The position numbers and the translations under genes are program-made. Shown piece by piece: positions 57,310 to 64,000 of a stretch of 64,000 bases of DNA. Positions within the stretch are counted from its first letter, which is position 1. Every line of letters starts with the position of its first letter. Origin of the DNA: Wolfiporia cocos (taxonomy: Eukaryota; Basidiomycota; Agaricomycetes; Polyporales; Phaeolaceae); NCBI GenBank assembly GCA_029448655.1, contig JACCLO010000002.1, positions 1,116,001 through 1,180,000 of the forward strand, written 5' to 3'. The notes beneath the pieces were generated by a model that saw only the letters and a list, made by a program, of their open reading frames with translations, was not told the origin of the DNA and ran no database searches.

Positions 57310-60300
57310 TCAGAATCCAAACCACCTCTTTGCGCTCTGCTGAGCCGCGAGCTTCTGCGCCTGCACAAATAAGACCCATCAGCGGGCATTGCGCTCCTAT
57401 GTGAAATCCTCGACGCACCTGCGCAACCATACCCTTGCTCCCCTCCTCGAGCGACTTGAATTGCTCCTCGAGGGATCCAAGCATTTCACTATGTGGACGT
57501 CAGTGAGAACACAACAACAGACACTGCGACCAAAGCACCCGCGCGTTGACAGGATACAACGGCATGTAACAATCAGGGGTGATCCACGTACCCTCGTTCA
57601 GCAAGTGCATTCCCAAGCCGGTTGTACAGGTCGCCAACGCCGGTCGACATGGACGCTGATGCCTGCTGAAAGGCAGACGGGCCCGTGTCGGCAGCCTGCG
57701 CGTCATGCGAGGCGGGCGGTGGTCTGCCCCGCGCATCGTAGGCAGACACGGCCGGCTCAGGTCTGTCCGGACCGGCCACTGAACGAGAATGTCATGATGT
57801 ATTAGCGTGCAATCAGGCGCGGTGACACGAAACACGCACGCAGCGCATCGATTTCGGCGCCTGTCGTCACCCCGCGCCCGAGGTAGCCCAGCACGGACCC
57901 GATTACGCTCTGCGGCTCGAGCGGCACTGGGGCGGGCTGCGCGGGCACAGTCCCGCGGCCGTGTGCGAGGTCTGTGAGCGGCGCGGCGTACGGCGCGGTA
58001 CGGCGCGTGCCGAAGACCGTGCCGTAGTGCGTGGCGCGCACGAGCCCCGTGGCGGGGTCGTACGTGTGTGTGAGGTAGTCGCCGGAGGAGTCGCTGGACA
58101 GGCATCTGGTGGGATGTTAGATATGTGAGTATGGGAGTCAGGGGAAATGGACTGACGAGAGGCCCGATTGGGGGAGCTGCAGCGTGTGGAGGTGCTCGAG
58201 GAAGGGGAGGGAGTAGACGAGCGCCTCGCTGTGGTCGGTGAACGTGACGAGCGCGCGGGCATCTGGCGAAGCGTCATGAGTAAAGCAACTAAGAGACGAG
58301 CTGCACTCACTGTTCTTCTCGACGACCTCGACCCTAAGCACGTTCCCTGCCTTGCTGCCCCAGTCCGCCTTGGCGATCCGCTCGCCGTCCAGGTCCGCCA
58401 CGCACCTGACGCTCTTGTACCCCGCGCTTACCCAGACGGAAGCCGTCTTCCTTCCGTGCGTCCCCGTCGGGTCCAAGGCGGCCGCTTCTCCGGAGAGCAC
58501 GGACGCAAGCGCCTGCCGGTCGGCGGTGCAGCGCGCGCCGGTCTTCGCGTCGAGCACGACAGAGCCGCCGGGGACGGTGCGCGCGGATGCTTCGCTGCTC
58601 GCGGGAGGACTGAGGACTGTCCATGCGCCTTCTGTGGTACGCGAGATGGCGTGGATCGAGGCTGGGCCGGAGGCGCTTGCTGCGATGAGACGGATGCGGG
58701 GGGTCGGATCTGCGCGACGCATCAGTCGTCTAAAGCAGAGGGAAGGGGGATCACGCACCCGATGTTATTGGGCCTATCGCCCATGTTAAGGCGACGACAG
58801 GTTCGCACTGCGACTGCCGGCCGATCAGAGAATGTCTGTTCTCTTTCTTCGAGGACGCGTTGCGGAAGATCACGCGTGGGCCGCGCATGTCGATGATGAG
58901 CAGATTTCCCGTGGCGTATCCCAACGCGAGGAAGCCTGCACGACAGCATTCGTGCTCCTCAGCTCACTCCGGCGCTCGTGGAACGAATGGACTCACCGAT
59001 ATCGGAGATCGCACAAGCGGTGACCTGCCCGCACCCCGGCTTGACCGCGAAGAACGGCCTGAACCGTAGCTGGCTGCGAACGGGGATGCGGGTCAGCGAC
59101 ACGAGCTCCTCGTCGGTGGGTTCGACTGGGCTATGTGCGTCACCGGCGTCTAGCCTATGCACGATCACTGCCCCGTTCTTCATTACTGTAACGCACTCGA
59201 GCGACTCGGCCGCAAGGTATACTGAATCTACGCGAGGACCGCCTGCATCAGTCGCACTCTTTTCGAGGCTGATCTGCGAGCCAGATGGCGAGGCATGGTT
59301 TACTGATGATGCAGGCGAGGAGAGGCGCAATGAAGGATCGTGGATTAGAGGACCGAGCTCGATCGTCAGCGCGGGGAGCGGATTCGGGAAAGCAGTGCTC
59401 ATGGGCGTGTCAACCGAGGTTATGAGGAGCTGGGCACTCAGGTCGAGGAAGCGCAGGTTCAGGTCGTGGTCGTGAGTGATCATAACGCGGCGAGGTTGGA
59501 ACTGTTGCCGTCACGAAATCAGTCTTTCGATAGTGGAAAGTTGGGATAGATTATAACCTTCATTAACTTCATCTGTCCCTCCGTATCCTCGACCCATGCC
59601 TTGCCCCCTTTCAGCGGAAGAGCCATATCTTCCCCGATGCCCGCCTTACCTTCCTCCTGCCGCACGAGCTGAGCATGCGTGCTCTTATCCAGCCGGACAA
59701 TTGCGCTCCCCGTCAGGCCCCAGAACGCCATCGGTAGACGCACAGGGCGCGGGTCTGCCGACAAGCTCATCGAGCGCAGCGTCGAGGCGAGCTCCTCTGT
59801 CAGCGCCGCGTGCGGATCGTCGCCCTCTGTCCTCCCACTAGCAGGGTTGAGCTCCGCAGGAGTCATTGTGGCACTCCCGAACGCAGGAGGAGGAAACTCG
59901 TACGCTTCCACGATGCGTATGATATTTGTTGCATCAAGATCTGAATCGGAGAGGAGCAGGACCGCCTGTGGGTCCCACGTCCCGCTAAAGTGTGGGTTGG
60001 CGCGCGGGACCAACAGGAAGTCCTGCACCGCGCCCGCTGTCGAATAGGTGTGTGAGTCGAGCGGGACAAGCGACCCGCGGATCGCCGTGCGGATGTCGGG
60101 GTGCAGCCCTTCTTGAGTAGGGTTAGGGGACGCTGGGGGGTTGAGTGGCGGGAGGAGGAAAGTCGTCAGTCCGGGAGGCGCATTGCTGGTGAGGCCGCCA
60201 AGGACCGTCAGCACCGTGTCTCCGCCGCGGACGTCGGCGGAGTTGGGGAAGCCACTCCACGCGAGCTTGAAGATCGGCTCGCGGGCTTCTGCCACAGCGT

Positions 60301-61708
60301 TGGGGTGATTTTCTGGGGCATGGCCGTTTGGGAGGGCGGCCTCCAACTTGTCGACATCGAGCGCGCCGACATCCTCGTCTTCATTTGAGTCTAGCGTGCG
60401 CACAATGAGGGGCCGGTCTTCGTCCTCGAGGGCCCAGAAAGCGATGCTCCCGTCCGCATGCCCCACTGCAAGGACGTGCCCGGAGGGATGGACCGCCAGC
60501 GCTGTTACGGGAGGCCTGCGAGGGAGGAGGATGTCCTGTCGTATATATCCAGCGGCATCATAGTATAAGTTATGTACCGGCTCTGCGATCGTTTGACTCA
60601 CCGAAGCGTAGTATCCCGCACCTCCAGGGGCACCAGGTGGAAGAACGAGCTCGTAGACGCGAACTGTATTGCGTTGTTTCTGATGTGCTGTTGGGCTGAG
60701 GTTGCACTGTGAAACTCAATAGGTGCGCACCAGATCGCTGAGAATGACGCCGCCTATTAGATGCTGTGATTAGCGTATCCGTTATTTGCCACGGCCGGAG
60801 AGGCGCACCTTCATATGCAACGAACAAAAGATTCAAGTCCCTTGGATGTATCACGGCATCTACTATCATGTTACTATTGCATCTCGTTAGACACGCACTA
60901 TCCCCCCAGATGAGAATCAGACATACGAAACGGGTGTAGCCAAAGTAGGCATGCCGCTTGCTTGGACCTTCTCCTCATACAGCTGCCATAGGTTAGATGG
61001 CACAGTGTATGGAGACATACGAAGACACAGGAGATCGTATGTCTTGATTTCAGCATTCGACAAGGCTATGAAAGCCTGGGTCAGCCCGTTAAACGTGAGC
61101 AATTTGGAGTCAACTTTGGGCCGGTGTGACGAACATGGGTATGGGATGGTGATAAAGTGAGGCAGCTACAGAACACATCATCAGGAGAAATATGCAATGA
61201 GCCGTCAAGAAATATTACTCTCACTTTACAGGATGAGAAATGTTCACAATTCGCTGGAGCTTGGGCCTGCCAGGTGTCGTCAAATCCCAGATGTGTAGGC
61301 GATGGCGTTCATCTGACGGTATAACTCTCAGCAGCCATCCAAGTAATCTAGAGATGGTGCACACCGATGCACAGTAGCTTGTGCAACGAAGGGGCAAACT
61401 GCAGGAAATTCACGCGAATCTGTGGTGGGTCGGATATGACCAGTCTGCATTCGACACCAGGCGCTCCGTAAAGCAATATATTCCCCACAGACAGACCTAT
61501 CAAATCATGCATGCAAGATATGTTATTATGCTACAAGATTGCACTGGATGTATGTACCGACTGCCAAAAGGCCCGACACCGGCTCGTAAGCAAGTGCGGT
61601 GACATCCAGGTGGTGGCTAATAGACTTCAAGCTCCCCGCCTGCCAATCAATAGCATCGGATATTTCGAGCGAGAAATCAGTGTATTCTTTGTCATGCCTG
61701 AAGAGCAT
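57310..61708 (-). CDS. Lgl/Sro7/tomosyn-family exocytosis regulator
   Basis: Start MLFRHDKEYTDFSLEISDAI at 61708. Two WD40-type propellers follow: TALAYEPVSGLLAVGT, LLTFNGLTQAFIALSNAEI, VTALAVHPSGHVLAVGHADG then SIAFWALEDEDRP, FKLAWSG, the Lgl_C-type region LRFLDLSAQLLITSV, LGYATGNLLIIDMRGPRVIF, SIHAISRTTEGAWTVL, VRCVADLDGERIAKADWGS and ALVTFTDHSEALVYSLPFLE. The end is an R-SNARE-like helix: DLYNRLGNALAERGEMLGSL, then EEQFKSLEEGSKGMVAQA, closing with QQSAKRWFGF-stop (57310-57312). The family binds plasma-membrane Q-SNAREs and Rab/exocyst to guide secretory vesicle fusion in polarised growth. About a dozen exons; some joins in the N-terminal third (around 60650-60760) are approximate. It is convergent with the NTF2-like gene and divergent from the coiled-coil gene. 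Confidence 0.9.
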
Positions 61709-61904
61709 CGCAGGAGAGTGTGATGCCAGATGGTGGCAAGTCGAAACGCGCTCAGAATCGCGACGCGCAGTGCAGTGATGGCCAACCACGTGGGGGTATG
61801 CCACCACGCTCACGTGCAGCGCGCGTCGGTTCGGTTGTTCGACGTTGAACGCTCTTCACGACACCACATACTCACTCGTCTCTCCAGCCGCGAGCGTCGG
61901 CACG
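61709..61904. promoter_or_regulatory. Shared divergent promoter, Lgl gene and coiled-coil gene
   Basis: Only 196 bp separate the two opposite start codons, so core promoters must lie in this interval. No TATA box seen; TTGAACG and CGATGTC words near the plus-strand start are not assignable. Confidence 0.5.
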
Positions 61905-64000
61905 ATGTCGACTTGGGGCATCGGGGACAAACATGACTCTGATGAGATGCAAGCACTCAAGGAGCAGCTGCGGGTCAAAGGTATGGGAATGAGCACAAGT
62001 CCCATTATCAGTGGCCGATGGTTAAATGTACATGTAGATGCACAAATCGCGACATTAAACGGTCAGCTCATGAAGAAGGACGATGATATCAAAGACATAA
62101 AGTCTACATATAACGATGTCGCCGACAAGGTGAGAGTCTTTGTGATCGAATCTCTAGCATCACGAGTAATTTGTGGCACTTGTAGCTCCGTCGCGAAGCA
62201 GATCGCGCGCTTGACCTCGAGGCAAAACTCAACAAACACAAGGAGGACATTCAGAATGAACGCGTTACGCGGCAGAACACGGAAACTGCACTCTCCACTG
62301 CGCAAGAGAAGCTCAAGGCTGCAGAGCTTGCCACTCAAGAGCTGCACGCGACCCTTGACACCCTCTCCTCCTCCGCTAACTCGGCTTCTTCTGACAAGGA
62401 CAAGCTGGGACGAGAGAATGCGACGCTTCAGGCACGCATTCGCGAGCTCCAGCGCGAGATCGCCGCGAAAGAGCAGTCGCAAGAAACTCTGCTGGCGCGT
62501 AGTCACAACCCGCCTTCTGGCTCGAGTAGTGCACGTAATTTGCGCAGAACATCGTCAGTCTCAGATGTCCGTGTAAAGGCAATGGAGCGCGACCTTGCCG
62601 ACGCGCAGACGCGCGCAGCGCAACAATCGGCAGAGCTTCAAGACGCGAAGGCCCGCCTATCGCGTACGCAGGAGGCCCTCGTACAGATGGAGAACGAGAA
62701 GATTGCGCTTGAACGACGAATGCAGAAGGAGCTCGCGGAGGTTCGCGAATTGCTTGAGGAGCGTGACGACGAACTGCAAGCGCTGCGCGCACAGGGCGGC
62801 GAGGACGCGGCAGCGAGAGAGGCGAACCTACTTGAGAGGCTAGATGAAGAGCTGCGACGAGCGGAGGCACTAGAGAGCGAGCTGGCACGCGCGACAGGTG
62901 GACAGAGGAGGGAGAAGGCCATGATGCAGAGTGAGCTAGACAGGGCGCTGGTGCTGATCGAGAAGGAGAAGAAGAAGGTCAAGGATGCGGAGGCACGAAT
63001 GGCAGGGCTTGTCAATGAGAAGGAGGAAGCTCTGGAGGCAAAGGATCAGGCGTGCCAAGCTGTACGCGACCTCGAGCAACAAATCACGCAGGCAGAGCAA
63101 GAAATCAGGTTTGTCTGAGTTGCACGTCTCCGCCGTTGTACCCGCACTGATGACAACTTTATCGTGCAGTGAACTCCGTGCAGAGGCCGCCCATACCGCC
63201 ACCCCACCTTCTCCCGACTCTCAAACGGCAGCCACGGTCGAACGCCTCCTGAATGCAATCGAGCGCCTGCGCGGCGAGCGTGATCAGCTCCGTCGGGACT
63301 TCGACTTCCTCAGCGCAGAGAGCAAATTCGCGGTGCAGGACCTCCAGGCTAAGCTCGCCGCAGCTATCTCTGGATCATCGACCGACGCATCCGCCACAGT
63401 TGAGGAGGACTGGAAGATCCAGCTCGACACCCTACAACAGCGGTGCCACGAGCGCGGACTCCGGGCTTTGCAAAACGAGAAGACAGTGACGGTATTTGCG
63501 CTTGTGATTCAGCACGCTGAGAATGAGCGCGCGGAATACCTCGAGCGTGTGGAGGGCTTATTGGTGGATTTAGATGTCGCACATGCTAGGCTGCAACAGG
63601 CGCACGCGGAGCTAGAGGCAAAGAGTGCGCGCGAGGACGGCCTGCAGGCTGCTCTAGAGGAAAGCCAGTCACGCATGCAAAGCATGCAATCAATGCTCGA
63701 CGATGCGACACAGAAACTCCAGCTCGCGGAAGCGCAGATTAACAAGTTTAACGAGACAGTTGCGCGTGTGCAGGAGGAGGCCTCGCGCGTGCGCGACGAA
63801 CGAGAGGAGATCGACGCTGCGCGCGCGCATACCGAGTCGCGCCTCGCAGACGTGACGCAGGCGCTCGCAAACTCGGAGTCGGCGCGCGACTCGCTGGCGC
63901 TTCAGCTCCGGCACACCGAACAGGATCTCGAGGTCACGCGTAAGGAGCTCGCGGAAGCAGACGAGCGTCATGGGGCGCAGCTGTCTGCGATGTCAGCAGG
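61905..64000 (+). CDS. Long coiled-coil protein (5' part, runs off the window)
   Basis: Start MSTWGIGDKHDSDEMQAL at 61905. Introns at about 61980-62037 (RVK|DAQIATLNGQLMKK), 62131-62186 (ADK|LRREADRALDLEAKL) and 63108-63169 interrupt a chain that is nearly all heptad coiled coil (RENATLQARIRELQREIAAK; LERRMQKELAEVRELLEERD). A Ser-rich break (NPPSGSSSARNLRRTSSVSD), likely phosphorylated, lies near residue 170. No ATPase or motor domain is seen in the 600 or so visible residues. It could be a scaffold of the polarity, spindle-pole or trafficking type, but no family can be fixed. The reading frame stays open to the window edge. Confidence 0.85.

Overview
The window reads as nuclear DNA of a filamentous basidiomycete, probably an Agaricomycete and perhaps a polypore (inference). 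Genes are GC-rich and cut by many short introns of about 50-80 nt. They encode eukaryotic housekeeping proteins mixed with secreted hydrolases, and transposon remains sit in the gene-poor stretches. There is no operon logic: neighbours are independent genes arranged divergently, convergently or in tandem. Exon joins were inferred by eye from frame, GT/GC...AG borders and protein family fit.

0-16 kb, dense housekeeping block: the 3' end of a coiled-coil gene; UTP13 (ribosome small-subunit processome); an ARMT1/DUF89 phosphatase on the minus strand; an intron-containing tRNA-Thr(UGU); a small unknown gene; TRM5 (tRNA m1G37 methyltransferase) with a likely mitochondrial leader; and AGC1, the EF-hand aspartate/glutamate carrier.

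16-31 kb: a secreted Thr-rich protein in which tandem repeats sit on separate phase-0 exons; a TXNDC17/Clot thioredoxin-like protein; an amidase; a GNAT-domain protein; a minus-strand MOCS1-type gene joining MoaA and MoaC across a 78-nt optional intron that carries the only in-frame stop; and a TatD/Scn1 metal hydrolase.

31-44 kb: a gene-poor 5 kb, then GOS1 (Golgi SNARE), a 70-residue membrane protein with an ATG-only first exon, a secreted RNase T2 split into ten exons, and a membrane-anchored aldehyde dehydrogenase (Msc7-like).

44-49.7 kb is a transposon island: a PIF/Harbinger transposase fragment, a possible LTR, and a clear 543-bp hAT-type MITE with an 8-bp target duplication. 49.7-64 kb: a RING-H2 E3 ligase (RNF126/115-like), a secreted A1 aspartic protease, an NTF2/SnoaL-like protein, a large Lgl/Sro7/tomosyn protein with an R-SNARE-like tail, and a long coiled-coil protein that runs off the window.

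No wholly new multi-gene system is evident. The strongest leads are the stop-containing intron in the molybdenum cofactor gene, the exon-per-repeat secreted protein, the RNase T2 microexon and acidic/basic tail, and the ATG-only exon of the small membrane protein.
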